From Heligmosomoides polygyrus polygyrus (Eukaryota; Nematoda; Chromadorea; Rhabditida; Heligmosomidae): 64,000 bases of DNA. Under the pieces are notes generated by a model. That model saw only the letters and a list, made by a program, of their open reading frames with translations, did not search any database and had not been told where the DNA came from. The translations under genes were made by a program, and so were the position numbers. Location: assembly GCA_947396885.1 (NCBI GenBank), contig OX377204.1:43325139-43389138 (forward strand). Reading direction: 5' to 3'. Below are positions 20,800 through 32,600 of the stretch, piece by piece (within the stretch, counting starts at the first letter, position 1; every line of letters begins with the position of its first letter).

Positions 20800-23700
20800 A
20801 TGGTTGACCGACAACTGGCGTCCGAGTTGTGGTATCATGGCCTGCTGCCCCGTGAGGACATTAAGGTGAGCGACCCGCAGCGTTCGCAAGGACCCACTGA
20901 CAGTGAAATGCCGCGAATGTTTCAGATGATGCTGCGGAATAATGGAGATTTCCTTGTTCGTACAACTGAGCCAGTTGCTGGTCAACCGAGGGCGTTCGTC
21001 CTATCTGTAATGTTTAGACAAGAGCTTGAGGATCAGGGGGTAATCAGTGTCTCTCTGTCTCTTTAAAATGGAAGTCCGGCTAGAACTTCAGTTGTAGATG
21101 AGATTTCTGCGCTGGAAATGGACATTTACGCTGCGCTGGCGGAGAAGCGTCATTCACGCAATGCACTGCTTTGAAGGTGGAGGGGGGGGGGGACGTCACA
21201 ACGCAGAAATCCCGCCATGTACCGTTTGTGATTTCATTGAGTGGGTTTTAACCCGCGCACCCGGCTTCCAACCCGCCTAAGGAGTCAACGTCGCTTCATC
21301 GGTGTGATGTGGACTACAGAGGATGTTACTTCACTATTAACTGAGTTAGCAAAAGGCACGATACGTATGTACCCGTTCGCAGAGCACTACCATGGCTAGA
21401 GCGCAGCTGGAGCTAGGAGCGCTCAGCAATGAGAGAGAGAGCTGCCAGTGGTGTCGGAATTCAGCTTGTTGCTAAAGGTATTTGTTTATGAGCGGACAAT
21501 CGGCCCAAAATCCGTTTCCATCGTCAAATCGACGACTGCATGTTTCCTGGAGTGGATCTTTGGCCGCTAAAATCAGATCGGATACATTTTTTTCCTTGGG
21601 CGCAACCTTGGTATTCGAGCACGGTAGTATCAATATGACGCTCTATTTAAGCTTGTTCATCGGTCAGGAGGAGTCCGCAGCTCGAATAGCGCAGAACCAG
21701 GCTAGGGAAGGGACTCCAGGGTGAGTGCGATCCAAGTTGCTCGTATGGAAACTGCTTTCGTCGCCCAGGAGAGTCTGCAGCTGAAGAGAAAGGACTCGAG
21801 GGGCAAAAACGCCGCAACGCAGGAAGACCAAACCTTCCCCCCCCCCCCCAATTTCACCCGTTTGAAGGAACCCCACTACCCACTGCGCCACGATCCGCTT
21901 GCCAGCGGCGCCATCGCGGGCGTACAAGAAGACGAGCCACGACGCACCAGCAGTAGTGTTGACTTAGTAGTGAAAAGATTGAGTCATCTTAAGCTCGGAT
22001 AATTAAAATGAATGCATGGAGTTAAAAATTCAGTGATAACCGCTCATAATAATGCTCAAACAAACGATCGCGGTTATTCTTCCTCCTCCAAGCCGCGAGC
22101 GCTCATCGCACGCGCGCACCTGCCGCAATATTTGGGTTAACGGATTGACATCCGCGCGATCGTTCTCATGCATCTTTGCAACAGAGCGCGAATTCTCTCC
22201 TCCATATCCCCGCGCGCTCATGGGGAGTCCGCGGCTGGCCTCTTCAAGCGCAGAACCAGGCTAGGGAAGGGAGTTCAGGGTGTGTGCCACCAAAGCTGCT
22301 CGTGTGGAAACTGCCTTCGTCGCTCAGGGGGTCCACGGCTAGGGAAGGGACTCCAGGGTGTGTGCCACCAAAGCTGTTCGTGTGGAAACTGCCTTCGTCG
22401 CTCAGGGGAGTCTGCGGCTGGGTTATGCACTCTTCGAGAGCAGAGACAGGCAAGGAAAGGGACTCCATGTTGTAGCGCATCCAAGCTGCTCGTACGAGAA
22501 CTGCTCCCGTCTCCCAGGGTTCTCCTGTAGCGGCGGTGGAAGAGCCGCGACCCGCCACCGACCGCTCAACAATCCTCCTCCATATCGACTGACCGTGGTG
22601 TCGGTGGGTATCGAAAATTGCCACGTCGACACGACGCAACCGCCATCGGCTTGGCGGAGGAAGAAGAGCCGCCACCCAAACAACCGACCGACTGGCAGCT
22701 ACCGAAAATAGTACCAATTCGCCCGGTCAGGCAGGCAGGTCCATATATTATTATTACAAGTGCTTCGACACGCCTAACGGCGCGTCTCGCACTTGCGCGC
22801 TTCGCGCGACTTCGTAGCACCACTGACCTATGGAAAGTAGTTCTTGTAAAACATAAAATTCGCTAGCATCTCGGACTTGGTGCGTACTTTGTCGACATCA
22901 AGCGCTTCACCACTTCAGTACCTTCATCATAGACATTCTTTCCTGACCGGCCAACAATGTCACTGGTTTGTTCTGCGCAGTACTTCTATCCCTTAGGTTG
23001 CTCCTCCACAACTGTTTTCATGCTCAACAGCTGGCGTTTCCAGATATCGTTGACATGTCTTCCGAAGCCAGGTTTTCCCTCACTTGTTTCTTCTTACTGG
23101 ATCTAATTGCTGGTCAGCCTTTACAGGTCTTCCCTCCCCTCTTTAGTCCCCACCTTCCTGGTCCCAACTACTGGCCCACTTCTTTGTTTCCACTATTGAC
23201 ACCTATTGGTCTCTTTTTACTGATTTCCCCGTCCAGGCCTCTCCTCCAGGTTCTTCCTTTCCTTCCTGGTCGTTCTTCTGGTCCACCATACAGGTTCCCC
23301 TTACCTCCCTTCTCCACCACCCCTTTAGTGGTCCTGCCATGCTCACGGCACGGTCGGTGACACGTATTCGGAATCAGGATGCTTGCTGCGCGACGTAGAG
23401 GGCCCGTTTTCTGAATCAAGAAGCTCAGAAGCGCGCGCAGTCGCCGCTGTGTCGAGCATGAAAAGGCTATGCGTATGGCAGATCCCTTTTCTCCGTATGA
23501 ATTCCCTTACGGCTCCCTTCTTGTTGGTTCCCCATCCTGGTCCCGCCTCCAGGTCCCTTCTTCCAGGTAGATTCCTTCTCCCCCCCCCCTCGGGATCCTG
23601 CCTACTACTCTAACCCAATTAAGTAGGCCTCCCACGTTCACGACATGACGACGGCAAGCGAACGCCCATTGTGTGACATCGGTGTCACACCCTGTAAATC

Positions 23701-26700
23701 CGGTCATTCGCAATGGTAATGGATCCCCTTGCTGATCCTCCTTACTGTCCCCTTCCTGATTGGTAACTCCCTAATGATCCCTACATATTGCCCAAACTCT
23801 TCTTGGTGTCACCTCCTGGCCTGCTTCATTGCTCTCTCCATCGACCATCACGATGCTCATCCTGGTGGCTGCCCCCTGATCACCGTCGGTTCTCCACCCT
23901 CAAAGTCCCCCTTCTATCTTACCCCTTTAGTAGTCTACTCATGCTAATGACATGAAGTCGGCTGCTGAATCTGTACGCTCAGAAACGCGCATAGGTGCTG
24001 TTGTGTTAAGCAGTAAAGGGCAGCGCTACCCCTGCTGCAGTAATATCCCACATTCAATAGCAAATTTTGCCCGCGCTATGGGTGATGCGGCGTACCTCAC
24101 TTAGGTTAGATCATTCGACCGCTCTCGCTGTGGGTGATGCTGCGTATCTCACTTAGAGTAGATCACTTGACGGACAAACTCTTATATATAGGTGGTGATG
24201 GTGATGGGGATGGTGATGGAGATGCTGATAGGAGGTGATATCTTATGTAGGTTAGATCATTCGACCGCCCTCGCTGTGGTTGATGCGGCGTACCTCACTT
24301 CGGGTAGATCACTCGACCGCTCTTGCTGTGGATGATGCTACGTACCTCACTTAGGTTAGATCACTCCACGGACAAACTCCTATATATGGGGGTGATGGTG
24401 ATGATGGTGATGGTGATGGTGATGCTGATAGGAGGTGGTATATTATGTAGGTTAGATCATTCGACCGCCCTCGCTGTGGTTGATGCGACGTACCTCACTT
24501 CGGTTATATCACTCGACCGCTCTTGCTGTGGATGGTGCTACGTACCTCACTTAGGTTAGATCACTCCACGGACAAACTCTTTTATATATAGGTGGTGATG
24601 GTGATGGTGATGGAGATGCTGATAGGAGGTGATATCTTATGTAGGTTAGATCACTCGACCTCTCTCGCTGTGGATGATGCGGCGCACCTCACGTAGGTTA
24701 GATCACTCCACGGACAAACTCTTTTATATATAGGCGGTGAAACCTGACCAGACGTTCAGCAGTCTAGCGAGATAGCAATTATAACTGATCACCTACTGCC
24801 GTTTGAGTGTTCCCGCGCGCCTGCTACAGTATCCCTAAAGGCCCCCGGCGTTGCGGCGTTGCCGCTGCCCTATGCTTCATCATAGGGCAGGAACGCAGAG
24901 CTCGCCTCTAGCAGCGAGCCCAGCGGCGCCGCTGGAGCGGCACCGCCAGAATTGATTGGGAGAGTCTGTCTGCGCTCTGCCCTAGGCCGGCCGGCAGCCG
25001 CCGTTGACCGGCGTGACTCATCGATTTCGCCGTCCGCCGCTCGCCGCAGAAGTCTGCGGGGGCCTTAAACCTGCACACCAGCCATCGGAGCTCGTTTCTG
25101 CCATCGAGCGCGCAACCTTACACCTCTAGGAAGGATAAGACCCATCCAAGCTGGCGCCGGATTCATCAACGACTTACGTAACTTTAACGAAGAATAGTAA
25201 GCGAAAAGCTCAGATAACGCGTCTTATTACTCAGCATGTCGCTTGAGGCCACCGTTATACCACAGTTCACCCCGAGAGACGGCTAATAGTATGCCCCCAT
25301 ATCGATCCCATCGCTCTGCCCGATCGATATGGGAGCATATCATTAGGCGTCACTCGGGGTGAGCGATGTTACAACAAAGGCCTGATAAGCCGCGCTATTT
25401 CAGCTTTTCGCTTACAATTCTCCGTTAAAGTTAAGTAAGTCGTTGAAGGATCCGGCCCCTGGTCGTGCTCAAACCGTTCTCGTCGCTCAACGGGGAGCTG
25501 GGTTTCCTGAGTGTGGGCCATCCACGCTGCTCGTGCTCGGTCTTATTTTCATCCAACCACCCTTTGCGGATGGAGTCGCGGGTTGGTGTGCAGGATTTCG
25601 GGGTACCGTAAAGTGTGGCTGCGTCCGTTGCCTAGTGGATCGCATCGGCGTCCACGTGGACGTTCGATCGATGTCTTGTACGTCCGTGCTGGCACTCCCG
25701 GTAAACGGATCGTGGGATAGTGGATAGCGGCGTTGCTTCATGCGAGGGTGGTTGGGGGTCCGATTCTCCTGCGTTGCGGAATTTTAGCACTTCAACTGAG
25801 TGGTTGAGGTACGAGGAGTTTTGACGTCTACATAATTCACTGGCGTTTTTGCGCATTTTTCCAGCTGTATGCGCTCCAGCTGTATGTGTTTCTGCACAAC
25901 CCAGCTGCGGACTCAGACTGAGCGACGAAGGCAGTTTCCACACGAGCAGCTTGGATGGTATACACCCTTGAGTTCCTTGCACGCTCAGTGACAAAAACGG
26001 GCACATTCACGGCAGCAGGTGGTTAATTCTATTGGCTATTCTCGTGCCCAAACCACTCCCGTTGCTCAGTGGGATTACGCGTCGATGTCCACGTGGACGC
26101 TATAGTAACCCGCAAACCTGCACATCAGCCGGCAATTCGAACGGCAGTAGGTGATCCTACTATGTATAAAAGAGTTAGCGGTTGGTGTCTTTCCGTCTAT
26201 CCGTCCGTCCGTCCATCTGGCCGTTCATAGACGTCGAGTAACAGACGTCCGAGATTAGATGAGGTGCCACCCACGTCGTGTCGAGAGCGTCAGAAGACGT
26301 GTCGACGATGTCGCGCAAAGGGCGTCCGGGTTGACAAGACGTCTACTCAGGCGGGGCGGCAGGCCTCGCGCGGCACCTACGTCTGACTGCCGGTGAGGCC
26401 CCTGCGGCAGTCTTGCAAAAGGGCGTGTCGCGGGGCGTAACCTACTCTTTCATTGCTGCGGGACCGCCTGCCACATGCACTTTAAGTGCAGGGTCAACGC
26501 GGCATATGCTGTTGATGCAGGGTCAAGGCGGCATATGCTGCTTTTCTGCATACTTTGGGATCAAAGCAGCACACAGGTTCCAGCTAATAGCGGACGAGGG
26601 CGTGGATCCTGGGGGCGGCCCGAATTTCCAGCACCAAGGTGGCATATGCTGGACCCGCCCCTCGCTCCGCTGGTCAATCACGATCGAGGGGTAGAGTCCC

Positions 26701-29618
26701 TCAGCATATGCCGCCTTGATCCTGCTCCGAAATTGGGGGCCTTACCAGCAGCGCGAGGCCTGCCGCCCTGCCTGACAAGGGAAGCCCATGAACTTCCCCC
26801 AAAGATTCTCAACGAAACCTATATGGTCTTGTAGGGCATCGGACGAGGATCATAGAACTGTACTTCGTTTTTGCTACGGGCCACTGGGTGGACCGGAAAT
26901 GGCAAAAATGTTATCACTTTAGAACGGGTTGATAAGGCACAATGACACCCGGAATCTCCCTATCGCGTACTATTTAAGCTGCTGTCCACGAATCTGTCAC
27001 GCTTTTTCTAAATTATCATTTTGCTTAAACTACTTTTCATCAAAGTTGAAGTCGAATGTTGGAAAATAAGTCTGACAACATCGGAGAAGAAAGCGGTCCC
27101 TCTAACGTGCACAGCTTTAATCAGCCATATCTACCGTAACCTACCGTAATCAACCGAAATTGTAAAAATAAATGTCATTTTCGTGAACAGCACCCCAAGT
27201 AACCCCAAAGCGATGTTTGAGCGAAAATTTTTCTTTCGACCTCTCCTCGATCTTTTGAGTCGTGAAAGGCAGCAGTGCCGGTTATTCTGCGTATACTCCC
27301 TTATTTATTTATTTATAACTGCGCCTTAGTTCTCTCATAAGCAAGGAAATGACAAACAAAGTGATCTTCCACAACACTGGTAACCTAACGAGGAAAACAA
27401 TAATGTAAAACTATCGTAGCATCACTATGCCCTGAATTTCAATATCTTTAAGTGTTCCGCAGCATCCAAAAGCTCACATACAAGGAGCCCAACCCAACGA
27501 ATGCAATAAATGAGAATGAAAATAATAAGTAATCCAATTTAATATAATTTAAGCAGTTAACTAGATCGTGATATAACGGTGCAGAGGTCGGTTAGGCACT
27601 CAGTATAGCTGTGGCGTGATACCGGCTGGATGAGCAGAATCACTTTCGAGCAGCCCACACGAAGGAAGCACCTGGGAGTCCGGTCTTAGATCCGGTCATA
27701 CCTAGGCCTTCATTACGCTTCCATTCGATGCTGCTTCCATAGGAACTGAGTTAACTCAACCGCCTAGCAATAAAACGTGTCTGAAGGTAAAGGTTCGTGT
27801 AGTATAATGAAGAAAAGATATTATAAAGAAGTGAGCGAGTGAAACTATAGGGTCTTAAAGGCTCTTCCGTACATACGCTCTGGATAGCTCAAGACAGGAA
27901 GGGTTTGACGGGCATAATGACACGGTTAACCATTTGAGAAGAAGAAACGCAAGAACAAAAAAAACATCAATTCAGAAAAATCAAGTCTTGGACCATCCTA
28001 GTTCTGAACAGCTGATAACATCGGTAAAAAATCGTGAAGCAGGTATGATGACTCAGTTCTTGGAAACGAATCGCTCCGTCACCATTGCAGGAGGTTCCAC
28101 AAGACGACATATACGTCCACATATGATGCTTCTACCTCAGATGTCCTGGTAACGCCACCAGAAAGCAATCAGCTCTGTAATCCAAGAATACTTTAAAAAA
28201 TCAATCTTTTTTTAATCGACTCTTGAAAATGGCAACATTATGTGCTTCTAAGACATGAGCTGGAAGTTTCTGTAGCCAAACTGCCCCACGTGAGAAAACA
28301 ATGTTAGCACTGTTACAAAGAAATTTGTTGCCTGGGTTCTTAAACTGAAGAGAAAGTATATTGGTACGATTTCTACATGGCCTAAGTGTCCAATATTTAC
28401 TAGCCTTCAAGGTTAGCTCACCTTTAAGCAGCTTGAAACAGAAGACCAAATCATTAAAAATACGTCTGTACCTCAGAGATTTTAATTTCAAAAATTTTAG
28501 CCTGCTTTCGTAATTTAGTGGTTGTAGGTCTGGAATGCATTTGCGAACTAGTATCTGTTGTACTTTTTCAATTTTGTTTTGGAGCTTTTTTGTTTGAGGA
28601 TTCCAGATTTGTGACCCATATTCGAGTATAGGCAGTACATACGCTTTATACAGCTTGAGCAATATAACAGAATCATTATCAGTGATGCTTCTCAACATGC
28701 CATAAAGTACTGAAAAGGCTTTACCTCTAAGCACGATTTTATCCACAAAAGCAATCGTCTTCCAATACCCAATTCTGATAGCTTGGTGATAAACTTTCTG
28801 TGACTGACCTTATCAGAGGCCTTGGATAAGTCAAAGTAAATTACGTCAACGCAATCACCTTTATTGACCGCAGTACTCCAATCGAAAAGACAGTTCAGTT
28901 GTCGTAGAAGCACCCTTTGTGAATCCATGCTGTTCAGAAGGATTAACTTTATTTTTAACAAACCAGGCTACTAATTTATCTCTAATAAGCTTTTCCAGTA
29001 TTTTGATTGGCGTTGGTGAAATGCTTTTAGGACAAAAATCAGAGAGGAATGAAGGACTCTGCGATTTCGGAATAGCCGTGACCAGCATATTTTTCCAGAT
29101 GTCAGGAACTTCACGAAATAATAGAGAACTATTGAATATTATCGAAAGTGGTTTAGAAAGTGCTAAAGCGCATTTTTAAAAATAATCTGAGGGATACCAT
29201 CATATGTGGACGACGTGGAATCTTTCAACGATGCAAGAACTCTTTACTACGTCTTTTGGATAGATTAACATGTCGTTCAGGGCATCGGAAGGCTCACTGA
29301 AACTGAACACATGTCTTGAGCTATCGTCTACTGTAAATACGGACGAGTAATTTGCTGAGGCTTCTGCTTTTTCAGTATCAGTTATGAATGTGTTACTAGA
29401 AGCATCCTTTAAAACTGGAATTTTGCCTTGGCCCTTAATTTTAAGCTTTACCAGAGAAAAAAAAATGTCTACCAAAATGCCTTTTGGCCAGACGTTTCTC
29501 TTGATTGCATAGAAAGCGTTTTAGATGAAAATCTAATTCATTGCACACACGCTTGTATTGAGGATTGCATATTGGATCTCACATAGAGTGAAATAAGCGC
29601 ACTTTCTGAGATATTAGG

Positions 29619-29663
<45 letters not shown>

Positions 29664-32600
29664 GATACTGAGGACGTCTATACTCAAATTGCTTGAAAGA
29701 AACATATAGAGCAAGTGCAGCATAAATCGTTCTACAAAATCTCTCATAGAGGTCATTAAGAGATTCATATCCTAGAAAAATCTGACACCAATCAATAGAA
29801 AAAAGATTTGGAAGATCATCAAACTGGTACCGTAATAATTTGGGAGAGGTATCGTCCTTGGTTTGGGAAAGCTTCCGCATATTTCGAGCGCAATGACGTT
29901 ATGATCAGATGTTGCAAGTGGCGGACATAGTGACATGTTTTTTATGATGGGAGCAAATGTCAAAATAATTTCGAGGATCGAGGAACATCTGGTTGGATTC
30001 ATAACGTGTTGTTTCAAATCAAAGCTTTGGAAGAAGTTCAAAAATTTGACTGACGTGGAATTTCGTCCTTGGTTTAAATCCCAATTTATGTCGAGATTAA
30101 AATCACCCAATACAAGAAGATGCGAGACACAAAGGAATAAATCCGAAAGAGCATCAATAAGAGAGTCGTCATCCTTAACGGAAGACTTAGGTGGTCGATA
30201 GATTAGAATCACCCTGAATTTAAATGACTTGACAAAGTCAAATCCATCCATACAGAGCAGATCAGATATACCGCAGGGGGAAACTGTGATGGGGTAGAGG
30301 TTAATAGTGTCCTTTATGATGCAGCATACACCACCACCTCTGCATTTTTGATACCCACTCAGTTTCCTATCACTTCTGTACACTGTATAAGGAAGATTAA
30401 ACGTGATCTCAGAGTTGTTTATTTTGGAAGACAGATAAGTTTCTGTAACAAGGACTAAATCGGGGTTGAGAGTGTTGAGAAATAAATGCAAGTGTGAGAT
30501 TTTGTTGGAAAGGCTGCGTGCGTTCATCGAATAACACTTTATACCTGGGAAGATGCCGTGCTCGCTTGATGGTTTCCCGTACCGCGGTGACTAGGGAGGT
30601 CGTCCACATCCGTTATTGCGCCACGATAGACTACCCATTTACGATAATTTGAGTTGGCATTACGGTCACGACATTCTTTCCTCAGCTCAAATTCCTCCTT
30701 CCTCTCCGATGCTGTCATACTTTTGCGAATATAAACATCTCTGAAACTGGAGCCTCGAAGCCTATAAGTATTGGAAAGTGCTGCGGCCCAGTAAGATTTG
30801 CTAGGCATGACAAAACTTCGAGGACGCCGGACACTTTTTCTTCCAAATCCTTACGCTTCGCAATCAAGGACATATTAGGCTCAGTTTCAGGTAACCCACT
30901 AATAACTAAACTACGACCCCTTTTTTTACTTTCCAATGATCTGACTTGATCGACAGCTGCGATAGTTCGTCTGGAAGTTTCTTCACAACAACATCAATCA
31001 TCTTGCTGATCTCCGGGTCGGTGTTGCGCTCGGCCATTAAGCCTAGAATCTCGGCAATAGGCATACTAGAATAGTCAACTTGCAGGCTTGTTGACCGGGC
31101 ACTATTGCCGAGATCCTGATTTTTTTGGGCCAGACGTTTTGACTGCGACATAATGAACTACTCACTCAAAAATAACTCTTAGGGCTCCTCTCAAGCAAGA
31201 AAAACTGTGCTTGCTTTTTTTTCAATTGCTTTACAGGGAGAGAGCGCGCCCGAAACCGAAATCAATCAATGCAAGGCAATCGATCGTGCTAATGAAGAAA
31301 ACACCCGGCGAACTTAAAAACCCAATATGGCCAAGTCCCTTATCCTATCAGTGAAACACGACCTAGCACAGTATAGTACAGCAAACAATCAGGGGAAAAA
31401 AAAACGCGAAGAAACAAAGAACAAAAAAAAAACTTATCTCAATCGCACGGAGATGAGGGGTTGGCGGCCGTCCACGAGAGGCGCGCGCGGTCGAAAGAGC
31501 GCAATACCGACCCGGAGATCAGCAAGATGATTGATGTTGTTGTGAAGAAACTTCCAGACGAACTATCGCAGCTGTCGATCAAGGCATTGGAAAGTGAAAA
31601 GGGGTCGTAGTTTAGTTATTAGTGGGTTACCTGAAACTGAGCCTAATATGTCCTTAAAGCGTAAGGATTTGGAAGAAAAAGTGTCCGGCGTCCTCGAAGT
31701 TTTGCAGGTAGACTGCTATCCGTTGGAGGCGTATCGCATGGGCAAACCAGGCGGTGCACGTCCCCGGCTTGTCAAGATCGTCATGCCTAGCAAATCTTAC
31801 TGGGCCGCAGCACTTTCCAATGCTTATAGGCTTCGAGGCTCCAGTTTCAAGGATGTTTATATTCGCAAAAGTATGACAGAATCGGAGACGAAGGAGGAAT
31901 TTGAGCTGAGGAACTAATGTCATGACCGTAATGCCAAATTAAATTATCGTAAATGGGTAGTCTATCGTGGCGCAATAACGGATGTGGACGACCTCCCTAA
32001 TCACAGGTGCAGCAGCTTTCGTTCCACAGAATAGCGTTCCGATCCTGTCGCTCATGGAGAGCACCCACACTTCAGAAGCCTAGGCGCTTGGAGATTTCTA
32101 TACACATGAGGAAGCTTAGAGGGAGCGTATCATCATTCCTTACCATCTAGTTTTCTGGTTAGTTGGCTCTGCTCGCAATGAGTGGTGTGCACGCGGACGA
32201 GCACCGCAGATTGCATCAAAGTTACAAACGAGCTTTGCTTGCTAGGTTTTTGCAATGGCGTAGGGAGAGTAAAAAACCGCAGGTCGTAATGATAATTCGC
32301 TGAATACTCGCGTTTCAGATAAAACACTTCGTGATCACACATCTGCCGAACGGCAAATTTTCAATCGAAAAGTATGCCTTCGACTCTGTTTCTCAGATGA
32401 TTGAGCACCATCTTAACAAAAAGGATTCAATATCTAAGGTGCGTTGATCTATCAGTTTCTTTAATCCACGTTCAGTCTTGCACTTAAGCGAACGAACCCT
32501 GCTTCGACTTCATCTCATCTACACTGTTTTGTATTATGTTGAAACCCAAATATTAGGAACATTCGTTGTAAGATGCTTTCAAGGGAACTGTCTGAACGGT

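Larger units (their letters stand above)
21040..32318 (+). other. 11.3 kb intron 2 of the SH2-kinase gene
   Basis: This intron splits the SH2 domain between residues 60 and 61, whereas intron 1 is 60 bp and several others are under 100 bp. It is filled by repeats: dispersed tandem units, block B, foldback elements, a 42-bp array, an antisense LINE and an inverted ORF1 copy. I see no independent host gene inside it. Confidence 0.8.

Noticed and set aside
22168..22717. Overlapping frames of 100-157 codons on both strands
   Set aside because: Produced by the GC-rich tandem units; the same text in all frames and in inverted copies argues against coding.
26413..26834. Plus-strand frames of 93 and 119 codons
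   Set aside because: They read through the GCATATGC inverted-repeat structure and into an unrelated element arm.
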